Source: Chitinophagaceae bacterium
GTDB lineage: Bacteria; Bacteroidota; Bacteroidia; Chitinophagales; Chitinophagaceae
DNA: 64,000 nucleotides
Reading direction: 5' to 3'
Assembly: GCA_947457465.1 (NCBI GenBank)
Contig: CANGWB010000001.1
Coordinates: forward strand, 62,001 to 126,000
Of the stretch, positions 28,573 through 38,412 are shown piece by piece (the stretch's first letter is position 1; every line of letters starts with the position of its first letter). The notes below the pieces were generated by a model. It saw nothing but the letters and a program-made list of their open reading frames with translations, had not been told where the DNA came from and did not search any database. Position numbers and translations under genes: made by a program.

Positions 28573-28809
28573 ATTCTTGACGTTGAAGACACAAATTATA
28601 AACTCGAGTATTAATATAGTCATGAAAATCATAGGGTTATGAAATTTTTAAGAAGGCAGAGCGCCCCCACCCGACCCCTTACAACCCTCAAGAAATCAGG
28701 CCGTTCGGGAAAAAGAAACACCCAAAAAACTATATCTTAGCGCAAATTCCGACCCGATATGGATGGGACGGCGCCCTAACCGAAAAGCGTTACGAGTAGG
28801 TGAACCAAA

Positions 28810-29487
28810 ATGACTGTTATGAAAAGAATGCTCGCGATGGCAGCCCTGTTGTTCAGCTTGCCAGTTTTCGTCTCCGCTCAATCAGCCCAGGTAGGAGTTT
28901 CTGCAGGCTTCACTTCATCCGACATGTATGGAGAAGTAGGCGGTAATAAAGTAGGAGGTGACAGCCGCCGTGGATACACACTCGGCATGTTCGTCAATGT
29001 TCCTTTGAAAAAGACTTCGATCAGCTTCCTGCCCGGATTGTACTATGTACAGAAAGGAAACACAACGGTTAAGGATAACAACCGAGATGTATGGACGGCA
29101 CTTCGCTACGCTGAATTGCAAGCCAACTTCGTGTACAATACCAATGGCTCCAAAGGAAACAACTTCTTCATCGGAGGTGGTCCTACTTTCGGTGTGAATC
29201 TCCCTTCTACATTTGTATCCAAGACGATTGTTCGCGATCCGATCAAATCTGACTACTGGCTGCGTTCAGAAAACAACGTGAACATCGGTAACCAAGCTAA
29301 TTCAGATGTTCGTTTCGGCGACTATGGCGTGAACGTTCTGATGGGCTATCGCCTGAAGTGCGGTTGGGGACTCTCCTTCAACTACAGTGCCGGTCTGCGT
29401 AACATCAAGCCAATGGCAACTGGCGACGATTACATCAACAACCACGTGATGGGATTGCAACTCAGCTATCTCGTCAAGAACAAATAA
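28810..29487 (+). CDS. Outer membrane beta-barrel protein (porin family)
   Basis: Signal peptide, QVGVSAGFTSSDMYGE, terminal aromatic beta strands. Confidence 0.8.
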   Translation: MTVMKRMLAMAALLFSLPVFVSAQSAQVGVSAGFTSSDMYGEVGGNKVGGDSRRGYTLGMFVNVPLKKTSISFLPGLYYVQKGNTTVKDNNRDVWTALRYAELQANFVYNTNGSKGNNFFIGGGPTFGVNLPSTFVSKTIVRDPIKSDYWLRSENNVNIGNQANSDVRFGDYGVNVLMGYRLKCGWGLSFNYSAGLRNIKPMATGDDYINNHVMGLQLSYLVKNK

Positions 29488-29506
29488 TTCGATCCACCCG
29501 ATCGAT

Positions 29507-29537
29507 GCGAAAGCCTCCTTCGGGAGGCTTTTCTTTT
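29507..29537 (+). terminator. Intrinsic terminator after the beta-barrel gene
   Basis: AAAGCCTCCTTCGGGAGGCTTTTCTTTTT. Confidence 0.85.
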
Positions 29538-29554
29538 TACGACAACCCACACAT

Positions 29555-29562
29555 TACCTTTG
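29555..29562 (+). promoter_or_regulatory. -7 element TACCTTTG upstream of lysS
   Basis: TAnnTTTG match, 17 nt before the ATG. Confidence 0.45.
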
Positions 29563-29579
29563 CGACTGCATAAAATACT

Positions 29580-31112
29580 ATGAGCCAACATCCACTCTCC
29601 GAACAAGAACAACTGCGCCGTGAAAAACTGGCGGAACTCATCATGCTGGGCATCGACCCCTACCCCGCCCCCCTGTTCCCCGTGAACAGCAGCAGCACAC
29701 AGATCAAGGAAACATACAAGGAAGAGCATAAAGAAGCGTTTCAGGATGTTTGTTTGGCCGGACGGATCATGAGCGTACGCGATATGGGTAAAGCCAACTT
29801 CGCCGTCATACAGGATGCGAACGGACGCATTCAACTTTATATCAAACGAGATGATATCTGTCCGGGTGAAGACAAAACCCTCTACGACATCGTCTGGAAA
29901 AAACTAATCGATATCGGCGACATCATCGGCATCAAAGGATATGTATTCACCACCAAAACCGGTGAAACCTCGGTACATGTGCGCGAACTCACCCTGCTCA
30001 GTAAATCACTGCGCCCGTTGCCGATCGTAAAAGAAGCAGACGGTCAAACATTCGATGCCGTCACCGATCCCGAATTCAAATACCGCCAACGCTATGCCGA
30101 CCTGATCATCAACCCGGCAGTAAAAGACACCTTCCTGAAACGCACCAAGATGATCAATGCGATCCGGGAATACTTGAACGAACACGGCGCTCTCGAAGTT
30201 GACACGCCCGTACTTCAGTCCATACCCGGCGGCGCCGCTGCTCGCCCCTTCATCACGCATCACAACGCGCTCGACATTCCCCTCTATCTCCGCATCGCAA
30301 ACGAACTGTATCTCAAACGCCTTATCGTTGGCGGATTCGACTGGGTCTATGAATTCAGCCGCAACTTCCGCAACGAGGGCATGGACCGTACACATAATCC
30401 GGAATTCACCATCCTCGAATTCTATACCGCGTACAAGGATTATTTCTGGATGATGGAGACCACGGAACAACTTTTAGAAAAGACGGCAATGGCCGTATGC
30501 GGAATAACGGATGTAACCGTTGGAGATAAAACGATCTCTTTCAAAGCGCCATTCCAGCGCGTCAGCATTTTTGAAGCGATCGAAAAACATACCGGCATCA
30601 ACGTCAGCCGCATGGGCGAAGAACAACTTCGCTCCGTTTGCAAACAACTGCATATTGCGGTTGAAGACTCCATGGGCAAAGGCAAGCTCATCGATGAGAT
30701 CTTCGGAGCGAAATGCGAAAAGAACTACATCCAGCCCACATTCATTACAGACTATCCGGTAGAGATGAGTCCGCTGACCAAGAAACACCGCGAAAAAGAC
30801 GGACTAGTAGAACGCTTCGAACTCATCATCAATGGCAAGGAGATCGCGAACGCGTACTCCGAATTAAATGATCCGATCGATCAGCGCGAACGTTTCGAAG
30901 AACAAGTCAAACTGATGGAGCGTGGCGACGACGAAGCCATGTTCATCGACCACGACTTCTTACGTGCCCTCGAATACGGTATGCCTCCCACAGCTGGCAT
31001 CGGCATCGGCATCGACCGACTCTGCATGCTGCTCACGAATAATGTTTCGATACAGGACGTACTGCTGTTTCCGCAGTTGAGACCGGAAGGAGGAACAGGT
31101 TTAGAAAGTTGA
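29580..31112 (+). CDS. lysS: Lysine--tRNA ligase (class II)
   Basis: YRQRYADLI, FRNEGMDRTHNPEFTILEFY, ERFELIINGKEIANAYSELNDP, GIGIGIDRLCMLLTN. Confidence 0.96.
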   Translation: MSQHPLSEQEQLRREKLAELIMLGIDPYPAPLFPVNSSSTQIKETYKEEHKEAFQDVCLAGRIMSVRDMGKANFAVIQDANGRIQLYIKRDDICPGEDKTLYDIVWKKLIDIGDIIGIKGYVFTTKTGETSVHVRELTLLSKSLRPLPIVKEADGQTFDAVTDPEFKYRQRYADLIINPAVKDTFLKRTKMINAIREYLNEHGALEVDTPVLQSIPGGAAARPFITHHNALDIPLYLRIANELYLKRLIVGGFDWVYEFSRNFRNEGMDRTHNPEFTILEFYTAYKDYFWMMETTEQLLEKTAMAVCGITDVTVGDKTISFKAPFQRVSIFEAIEKHTGINVSRMGEEQLRSVCKQLHIAVEDSMGKGKLIDEIFGAKCEKNYIQPTFITDYPVEMSPLTKKHREKDGLVERFELIINGKEIANAYSELNDPIDQRERFEEQVKLMERGDDEAMFIDHDFLRALEYGMPPTAGIGIGIDRLCMLLTNNVSIQDVLLFPQLRPEGGTGLES

Positions 31113-31126
31113 GAATTATCAACCAC

Positions 31127-31153
31127 CTCAACTCACTCAACTACCTCAACTAA
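31127..31153. repeat. CTCAACNNN nonamer array (3 units)
   Basis: CTCAACTCA-CTCAACTAC-CTCAACTAA between convergent gene ends. Confidence 0.75.
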
Positions 31154-31167
31154 TCTCCGGAATAATT

Positions 31168-31989
31168 CTAATCAAGGAATAAATCCGTATACAACGTCGC
31201 GCCCGGCACGACTGAATAATGTGCCAGATCGGTGATGCCTTCCTCTGCCAGCACCTGCTCATCAACATAGAGATTCCCGGTGCATTGTGTAGAAGGGCGT
31301 TTGAGAATTTCATAGGCAGCATCTGCCAAGATCTCGGGCGTGCGACTCATATTCACGAGCATCTGTCCGCCGAGCAAGTTTCTGACCGCTGCCGTATCGA
31401 TCGTAGTACGTGGCCAAGGTGAATTCGCCGCAATGCGATCCTTTGCCAGCTCCTTGGCCCAACCGATCGTCATCATACTCATATTGTACTTACTCATCGT
31501 ATAGGCCACATGTTTCTCGAACCATTTCGGATCGAGATTCAGTGGGGGCGACAAAGTCAGAATATGCGGATTAGACGATTTGCGTAAGTAAGGAATACAA
31601 GCCTTGGTCATCATGAACGTTCCGCGCACATTCACATCGTGCATCAGATCGTATCGCTTTGCTTCAGTTTGTTCAGTCGTGGTCAGTGAAATAGCCGATG
31701 CGTTATTGATCAGTATATCGATGCCGCCGAACTTAGCAATGGTCTGCTCCACCACACTTGCGATCTGATCTTCAAACCGAATGTCACAGGCTACTGCCAG
31801 TGCTTGACCACCTGCTGCTTCGACCTCCGCTGCAGCAGAATAGATCGTTCCGCCGAGCTTCGGATTTTCTTCGGTACTTTTTGCAGCAACCACAATATTC
31901 GCGCCGGCCTTCGCCAGTTTAAGTGCTATGGCTTTACCGATGCCGCGAGTGGCTCCGGTGATCACAATGGTTTTTCCGGCAAACAACAT
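31168..31989 (-). CDS. SDR family oxidoreductase (HSDL2-like)
   Basis: KTIVITGATRGIGKAIALKLAKAGANIVVAAKS, NNASAISLTTTEQT, YTMSKYNMSMMTIGWAKEL. Confidence 0.92.
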   Translation of the reverse strand: MLFAGKTIVITGATRGIGKAIALKLAKAGANIVVAAKSTEENPKLGGTIYSAAAEVEAAGGQALAVACDIRFEDQIASVVEQTIAKFGGIDILINNASAISLTTTEQTEAKRYDLMHDVNVRGTFMMTKACIPYLRKSSNPHILTLSPPLNLDPKWFEKHVAYTMSKYNMSMMTIGWAKELAKDRIAANSPWPRTTIDTAAVRNLLGGQMLVNMSRTPEILADAAYEILKRPSTQCTGNLYVDEQVLAEEGITDLAHYSVVPGATLYTDLFLD

Positions 31990-31998
31990 GGCTTCGAT

Positions 31999-32988
31999 TT
32001 AATATTCAGGAAGGATGGGTTTATTCTGCATGATCGCTTCGATACGCTCCAACACCTCCGGTGTGAGCAATGACATCGCTTCAATCGCTTTTAGGTTCTC
32101 CGTCAACTGAGCGGCTTTAGTAGCACCCAGAATAGCGGTGGTCACATTCGGATTCTTGATGCACCAGGCGATACTCAGAATGGGTGTGGTGGTACCCAAC
32201 TCGTTGGAAAGCTCAGTCAACTGCTTCACTTTCTCTACTGCATTGTCTTTCAAACAACGATCCCGTAACCATTCGAAGCCGGGCATAGCCAATCGACTGT
32301 CGGCCGGAATACCGTCATTGTATTTACCACTCAACAAACCGGAAGCCAGCGGACTCCAAATGGTCGTTCCCAATCCAACGGTTTTATACACCATCTGAAA
32401 TTCGTTCTCGATCTTATTACGCTCGAAGAGATTGTATTGAGGTTGTTCCATAGCCGGACCGATCAAGTGATGCTGTTGTGCCACGCGATGTGCTTCCATG
32501 ATCTCTACACCGCTCCACTCGCTAGTACCCCAATACAGGATCTTACCCTGTTGAATCAACTGATGCATAGTCCACACCACTTCTTCGATCGGAACGTTTT
32601 TATCGGGACGATGGCAGAAATACAGATCCAGATAATCAACCTGCAAACGCTGCAAGGCTTCGTGACAAGCTTCCACCACATGCTTACGACTGAGTCCGCT
32701 CTGATTCGGCTTATTCTCTTTTCCTCTCCAGCCCCAGAATACTTTAGAAGAGACAGTATAAGAAGTACGATCCCAGTTCTTTTTCTTCAGCACGCGTCCC
32801 ATCATCTTTTCACTCTCGCCTAGCGCATAGATCTCCGCGTTATCGAAAAAATTGACGCCATTATCATAGGCCATGCCCATCAGCTCATCCGCTACTGAAT
32901 CATCGATCTGCTTATGAAAGCTGACCCAGCTGCCGAAAGACAATACACTTAATTGAAGGCCCGTGCGGCCCATGTAACGATATTCCAT
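31999..32988 (-). CDS. Aldo/keto reductase (Kv-beta-like)
   Basis: MEYRYMGRTGLQLSVLSFGSWV, GVNFFDNAEIYALGESEKMMG, DYLDLYFCHRPD. Confidence 0.93.
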   Translation of the reverse strand: MEYRYMGRTGLQLSVLSFGSWVSFHKQIDDSVADELMGMAYDNGVNFFDNAEIYALGESEKMMGRVLKKKNWDRTSYTVSSKVFWGWRGKENKPNQSGLSRKHVVEACHEALQRLQVDYLDLYFCHRPDKNVPIEEVVWTMHQLIQQGKILYWGTSEWSGVEIMEAHRVAQQHHLIGPAMEQPQYNLFERNKIENEFQMVYKTVGLGTTIWSPLASGLLSGKYNDGIPADSRLAMPGFEWLRDRCLKDNAVEKVKQLTELSNELGTTTPILSIAWCIKNPNVTTAILGATKAAQLTENLKAIEAMSLLTPEVLERIEAIMQNKPILPEY

Positions 32989-33033
32989 GTTGAATTGATA
33001 TGAGACGTAAAGATACCGTAATTGCGGCTCGAC

Positions 33034-33576
33034 CTAGAAGGGCATACCACTATCATCTACCCGCATGGTACCGACCGTTTTTCGGAAGGTGATGCGGGAC
33101 AGATCCTGTGAAGCCTCCACCCCTTCTGCAGCATAGATCCGTTTGCCCGGGGCTTTGTAAGTAACAGGCTTATCGGTCGAAAACAGTTGCGTATTCTGAT
33201 CCCACCACAACTGTTGTGTGAGCAATGTATCGCCTTTGGTCGTGATCACGACCACACTATCCCGCAGAAAGACTCTATTCAGATTTTCGTAATAGATGCC
33301 ATAACGGCTGTCCAACCTGGATTCCAATTCCCGGGCAGCGTTGTAGAAATCGCAATGAAGTGTTTTGGGAAACTCTGCGTAGACCGTATCCGCCGATACG
33401 CGGTACATCTTGGGGGCTTTCAGCTTGGCACGGAGTGAACCACCCTGACTCAGGTAGCTTTCCATATCCGATGCCTCTTCTCTCAGTTGGATGTTTCGAG
33501 TCCAATCGGTCAACACCTGCTCATTGTTCTCGCAGGCAAAAAAACCCAAGACAAAGATCCAGATGATGGTACGCAT
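33034..33576 (-). CDS. lptC: LPS export periplasmic protein LptC-like lipoprotein
   Basis: Lipobox-like FACENN; EEASDMESYLSQGGSLRAKLKAPKM; LWWDQNTQLFSTDKPVTY; AEGVEASQDLSRITFR. Confidence 0.8.
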   Translation of the reverse strand: MRTIIWIFVLGFFACENNEQVLTDWTRNIQLREEASDMESYLSQGGSLRAKLKAPKMYRVSADTVYAEFPKTLHCDFYNAARELESRLDSRYGIYYENLNRVFLRDSVVVITTKGDTLLTQQLWWDQNTQLFSTDKPVTYKAPGKRIYAAEGVEASQDLSRITFRKTVGTMRVDDSGMPF

Positions 33577-33586
33577 GAAGTATAGA

Positions 33587-34990
33587 TCAATCGTAGCGAC
33601 GCTTGGCAAACCAAATGTCACTTAACGAGAAGCCCATGGAGAAACGGAAGAGGTTCTCGCGAAGCAGATTGGTGTCGTTGCCTCGGCGATTCATTTCAAA
33701 GGCCAGATTCAAGAAGGTCACCTGATTGGGGGCCTGACGGCTGATGGGGATCGGTAAGCCCATTCCAAAGCTCAACCCGAGTTGAGAGAGCGGATTGCCC
33801 ACCTTGATATAATCAGGACCGAAAACCATACCGAAACGATATGCAATGTTGCTGAAATAACTGCGCTTCGGTATCGGACTCCATTGTCCGCCTACACTCA
33901 ACGTCCAATTGGTTCGAACCGAATCCTTCTGACCATAAAAACGATAATCGTCCCAACTGGTCAACGAGTAATCTGCGCCCAGCATCCATCCACCCTCTTT
34001 GTTGGGTGTTGCAAATTTTTGCAACATGAATCCGATCGTATAGCTCGCAGGCAACTTGACCTTTCCTTTTACATCGCGCTGGTCCAGCACACTGTCGATC
34101 CGCAAATTACCGGCACTCTCATTGTATCGATACGTCTCCCGCACCCGATCCTGACGGGCATTCAGTGTAGCACCGGGTCGGCCATAACCGCCGATAGCAA
34201 GCGCCATTTTTGATGACAACGGCAAACGATATTGAAAACCGGCGGTATAAACCAGGTTGCTGAAATTGGTCAGTGTCTGATAATTCGCCTGCGCGTAGAG
34301 AACAGAATCATTGATCAATGAACGACGGCTGGTGAAATCTTTACGACCGAACAGATAACCAATCTGAAAACCTACACTGAGCTTCTCCTCCAATCCTTTT
34401 CGTTCGCGTTGAAAAATACTGAAGCCGGTTCCCCAATTGGCCAGGTAGGTACCGCCATCTCCCTGGAAAACAGTGACAGCACTGTCGATGTTGTTTCCGG
34501 AGATCGGATCGTACAGACGCTCACTGCGGAAGATGTTGTAGCTGACACGTGAAACGGGACGGATACCGAATGCCATTCCCCAATTTTGGCGAAGTGGCAT
34601 TCCCACTTGCACGTAAGAGAATATGGCGTTGCTGGCTTGAAATTCGTTGTTGGTGCCGGGTTGAAACAAATTGCGACGATCTACATTCACCCCGAAATCT
34701 GCAACCGTACGTCCGGAAGCCATTGTCTTTTGCTTCTTTTCACGGAACGACTGGAAAGAGGCAAAAGAAGCCGGGTTGCTGAAATTGACCGAAAAATTAT
34801 CGATGTAAGCAGCAGAAAGTCCACCCATCCCCCGGGTAAATATGTTGGTTTGGGGAACCAGGTCGCCGATACCATATCGGGAATAAGGAGAATTATCCTG
34901 TCCGTTCACCCCCATAAAGAGAGTTAACAGGCTGAATGTCAACAATATATGTTGACACGAGTTAGTGGAGGTTGTGCGTGGCAATGGCAT
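33587..34990 (-). CDS. Outer membrane beta-barrel protein
   Basis: Signal peptide ...LTLFMGVNGQ; DNSPYSRYGIGDLVPQTNIFTRGMGGLSAAYIDNFSVNFSNPASFA. Confidence 0.82.
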   Translation of the reverse strand: MPLPRTTSTNSCQHILLTFSLLTLFMGVNGQDNSPYSRYGIGDLVPQTNIFTRGMGGLSAAYIDNFSVNFSNPASFASFQSFREKKQKTMASGRTVADFGVNVDRRNLFQPGTNNEFQASNAIFSYVQVGMPLRQNWGMAFGIRPVSRVSYNIFRSERLYDPISGNNIDSAVTVFQGDGGTYLANWGTGFSIFQRERKGLEEKLSVGFQIGYLFGRKDFTSRRSLINDSVLYAQANYQTLTNFSNLVYTAGFQYRLPLSSKMALAIGGYGRPGATLNARQDRVRETYRYNESAGNLRIDSVLDQRDVKGKVKLPASYTIGFMLQKFATPNKEGGWMLGADYSLTSWDDYRFYGQKDSVRTNWTLSVGGQWSPIPKRSYFSNIAYRFGMVFGPDYIKVGNPLSQLGLSFGMGLPIPISRQAPNQVTFLNLAFEMNRRGNDTNLLRENLFRFSMGFSLSDIWFAKRRYD

Positions 34991-35690
34991 ATAAACCCTT
35001 GAACAGAAAGTCGGGGTCGGCAAATATCTCGTTTTTCAAGTGGGACACCAAATAGGGTATATCACCCCCGGTTAAGACCGCGTTAAAGTTCCCGTAGCGT
35101 TCGCGGTACAGATCGATGAATCCGTCGATCTCTTTTGCCATCCCCAAAACGGAACCGGAGAGCATATTCGTCTCCGTATCATAACCCACCAGCGGTACAT
35201 CTGCCTTGGGTTCGATCAACGGTAGCAAAGCGGTCTGATGATGCATGGCCTTGAGTCGCATCGATAATCCTGCGGAAATACCACCTCCTAAAAAAGAATG
35301 TTCCGTGTTGATGAAATTATACGTGATGCAGGTACCCAACGCAATGATGAGATTATTTCGTCGTGGGAAGAAATGAACGGCAGCAGCACAAAGCGCCAAG
35401 CGATCGGCACCGATACTCTCGGGCTTCCCTACCGGCGTTGTGAAATTGATACGGGTCTGATGATTGAGCTGATGAAATTGCGTCCGCGTAGATAACAGAT
35501 CGATCAACGCTACTTCGTGATCGATCACCGAAGAAAGAATGGATCGGTCGGGTTTCCATTGATTCAATAACGAGTCGACTGAATCCGTGCGAGCATCTTC
35601 CAGCACCCGAATCTCTTTTAAGTCCTCTCCCTCGAACAGGGCTGCTTTCTGACGAGAATTACCAAAATCTAAGCAAAGCGTACGTAGCAT
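34962..35690 (-). CDS. coaX: Type III pantothenate kinase
   Basis: LCLDFGNSRQKAALFEG, IGADRLALCAAAVHF, LIIALGTCITYNFI, GGGISAGLSMRLKAMH. Confidence 0.92.
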   Translation of the reverse strand: MLRTLCLDFGNSRQKAALFEGEDLKEIRVLEDARTDSVDSLLNQWKPDRSILSSVIDHEVALIDLLSTRTQFHQLNHQTRINFTTPVGKPESIGADRLALCAAAVHFFPRRNNLIIALGTCITYNFINTEHSFLGGGISAGLSMRLKAMHHQTALLPLIEPKADVPLVGYDTETNMLSGSVLGMAKEIDGFIDLYRERYGNFNAVLTGGDIPYLVSHLKNEIFADPDFLFKGLYAIATHNLH

Positions 35691-35705
35691 AGAGAGCAAA
35701 TTAAA

Positions 35706-36362
35706 TCATTCGATCGAATGTCCGGGGAGGGGACGGAAATGTCCATTCAATCGGGCTCGTTCTTTCAACTCCTCCATCGTCTGCATCGTAGGCACTACCC
35801 TTCCTAAATGTCTTCTGATAAATTCCTGTCGCTGCTTCTCATTCATCAGTTCACGCAGCTGGTATTCTTCATCAAGCGACAATCCGATGTGGTGACCAAT
35901 ATCGAATGCGCGCAATTCATCATCCGGAAACGGAAACTTCTTTTCGATCTTCAACAATCCATGTAACTGTCGAACAACCGTCATTAATGGAGCAGGCAAA
36001 CCGGGCTGATCGGTGGATTCCCGATCGTCCATATGCACAATGGCTCCCTGATATAGTTTATCCGGAACCGATTTAAGCACCTCTAATACCCGAAAAGTCC
36101 CCAAACATTGTGTGCGTATGTCGCCCCCAGATTCTCCCATCTGTCTGTCTGCATCAAACCCATTGCTTAGGTCCATGATCTGCATCAACGCCCCCCGCTC
36201 CTGCAGCTGTCCATTCATCATGGTTGGAATGCCGAACGGTTTTTGGTGACGCACACAGTCATTGATCAACTGAATATATCGAGGCTCAAAAATGTGGAGA
36301 TTCAACCCTTCATTGGGAAAAACAACAAGGCCCAGCGGGAAGATCGGCAGAAACTGTGTCAT
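35706..36362 (-). CDS. LON peptidase substrate-binding domain protein
   Basis: LPIFPLGLVVFPNEGLNLHIFEPRYIQLINDC. Start set at MTQFLPIFPL. Confidence 0.88.
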   Translation of the reverse strand: MTQFLPIFPLGLVVFPNEGLNLHIFEPRYIQLINDCVRHQKPFGIPTMMNGQLQERGALMQIMDLSNGFDADRQMGESGGDIRTQCLGTFRVLEVLKSVPDKLYQGAIVHMDDRESTDQPGLPAPLMTVVRQLHGLLKIEKKFPFPDDELRAFDIGHHIGLSLDEEYQLRELMNEKQRQEFIRRHLGRVVPTMQTMEELKERARLNGHFRPLPGHSIE

Positions 36363-36376
36363 AGGGCTAGAACGGA

Positions 36377-37132
36377 TCAGGATCGATAAAGTTGGCGCAA
36401 CCGGATATATTTCCAATGCGTATACAGAGCCGTCATCCAAGCACACTGAAAGCCGGCCGATCCGTCTAAGAATCCAAGGCGAAACACATAGTAATTGATA
36501 AACGTGAAAGGTGGCGAAAGCAATCGCTTCCAAAACGGAGATCGCTTGCCCTGCTCAAAATATTTTCGGGCATTCATCGTGGCATACTGGTCCATCTTTC
36601 GTCGATGATCTGTCCAACCTCTTACGGTACGATGATAAATTTTACCTGTTAATTTATTTTGTACAACCGATGCCGGATAGATCAACTGCTCATGTACCGG
36701 CTCGGCATCCCATTTCACTTGCGTTCGATTGAACAAACGAACATGCTTATCCCAACCCCATTCACCGAAATGAAGTGGCTTATCGCCTATGAAATTCAAA
36801 AAGGAGCAGGCATAAACAGTGGTCGTGGAAGAAGGATCGAAAACAGATAACGATTGCTTCAACTTTTCATCCGGCACCTCATCCGAATCCAGACTCAGGA
36901 TCCAGTCATGTTTGGCCATTGCATTAGCCGTGTTCTTGGTAGGACCGAATCCTTTCCACTCCCCCTCGATGAGTCGAACCGGAAAAGTTCGAACAATCGC
37001 CTGCGTACCATCGGTACTGCCGGTATCGTACACGACGATATCGTCGGTCATTCCGATCAGACCGGAGAGCGTTCGGGCGATCTCTCTCGATCCATTTCGG
37101 CAGATCATGACAATGGAAAAAGGCGTAAGCAT
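36377..37132 (-). CDS. Glycosyltransferase family 2 (WaaE/KdtX-like)
   Basis: FSIVMICRNGSREIARTLSGL, DIVVYDTGSTDGTQAIVR, WILSLDSDEVPDEKL. Confidence 0.9.
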   Translation of the reverse strand: MLTPFSIVMICRNGSREIARTLSGLIGMTDDIVVYDTGSTDGTQAIVRTFPVRLIEGEWKGFGPTKNTANAMAKHDWILSLDSDEVPDEKLKQSLSVFDPSSTTTVYACSFLNFIGDKPLHFGEWGWDKHVRLFNRTQVKWDAEPVHEQLIYPASVVQNKLTGKIYHRTVRGWTDHRRKMDQYATMNARKYFEQGKRSPFWKRLLSPPFTFINYYVFRLGFLDGSAGFQCAWMTALYTHWKYIRLRQLYRS

Positions 37133-38377
37133 TCAACTGCGAATTTCCTGCTTTTTTATCCGATCGGACGAATGAAAAAACAACAATAGAAAAGGCACCA
37201 AAAACACGCCGTATTGTACCTCTAGGCCGATATCTGTCACAAACGATAAGATTGTAGCCAATACCCAGGAACGCCAACGAAATGGATCAATCGATGAATA
37301 AAAAAAGAGCCAGATCATCAGCCCCGAAAAAGCAATGATCCCGATCCAACCCATCCCCACGCCATACACGGCCCACTCATTCGCCGGATAGATACGATCA
37401 GCAGCTGAACGATTTGGATCGATCTTCTGATAAGCTGAATCCATCTTCGAGCGAATATCCCCGAAGCCCACTCCGAAAACCGAATGCTCATCGATCACAT
37501 TTTTCGATGCCTGCAGCGACTGCATACGAATGGCATCATTGCCGCCGGGCAAATACTTACCGGAAAACGTATACGACCAATCATATCGGATATAATCTAC
37601 CCGCGCTCGGAACGTCGGTAGAATTTGATACATCAACAGCGGCAATGAGAACAATAGGATGAATACGGGTAATATCCATTTGCGCATGGAGGCGGTTGAG
37701 AAGATCCGAACGATCCAAAAAAATACCAGTAGGTAAAAACAAAGTAGTCCGATCCGCACCGCCAATACATGCAGATATAGCATGAATAAAAAAGCTAAAA
37801 TGCCAACGATCCAACGCCCTCTACTCGATGCGGTGCGCCACTGCGTTTCCATCCAAAAAAGCAGGGCCACGATCAGCCAACTGAAACGAACCCGATCGTT
37901 TTCAAGGGGCGTGATCAGGGAGCCACCTCGTAAATAATCGCGCTGCACCGATAACCCATCCCACAACATCGGTGCTAGCGATACGATCGCACCGATACAG
38001 GTGAGGATTGTCAACGTCCACCCGATCCGTTGGTATGAAGATCTATTGAGGGAAAGTCCCACCCACCCCATGGGTAATAACAACAAGGGCAACTTGATGC
38101 GGATCACATCTGACCAGGCATTCAGGTCTTCGCTCCACAAGCCGGAAATAACAGGTAGCAACCAAATCAGTCCAAGGATCCATACCAAACGATCTCGGAT
38201 CGCCATCGTCAGCCAGGTCCTGAATCCCAACCGAATCGGCGCCAGCAAAAAGAACACCCCGATCGATACGGAGAGTAAGGCGCGGGAGAGAAACAATCCA
38301 ACGATCATAGCCACGATCGCCCATTCCGCGAAGGCTTGCGGACTGAAGGATCTATGAGCAGAGTACGATGATTTCAT
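37133..38377 (-). CDS. O-antigen ligase/polymerase family membrane protein
   Basis: Multi-TM protein with HSVFGVGFGDIR and large loop; next to a GT2. Confidence 0.75.
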   Translation of the reverse strand: MKSSYSAHRSFSPQAFAEWAIVAMIVGLFLSRALLSVSIGVFFLLAPIRLGFRTWLTMAIRDRLVWILGLIWLLPVISGLWSEDLNAWSDVIRIKLPLLLLPMGWVGLSLNRSSYQRIGWTLTILTCIGAIVSLAPMLWDGLSVQRDYLRGGSLITPLENDRVRFSWLIVALLFWMETQWRTASSRGRWIVGILAFLFMLYLHVLAVRIGLLCFYLLVFFWIVRIFSTASMRKWILPVFILLFSLPLLMYQILPTFRARVDYIRYDWSYTFSGKYLPGGNDAIRMQSLQASKNVIDEHSVFGVGFGDIRSKMDSAYQKIDPNRSAADRIYPANEWAVYGVGMGWIGIIAFSGLMIWLFFYSSIDPFRWRSWVLATILSFVTDIGLEVQYGVFLVPFLLLFFHSSDRIKKQEIRS

Positions 38378-38412
38378 TACCTTGGACGTCGATTAAACAT
38401 ACAACATAGTTC

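Noticed and set aside
28573-28809. tRNA or known riboswitch in the largest non-repeat intergenic gap
   Set aside because: No cloverleaf or recognisable riboswitch core could be identified by eye; only a possible structured leader is reported.
33034-38377. lptC-OMP-coaX-LON-GT2-Wzy directon as a novel system
   Set aside because: Tightly packed, but each gene has an ordinary envelope or cofactor role; packing alone is typical for this genome.
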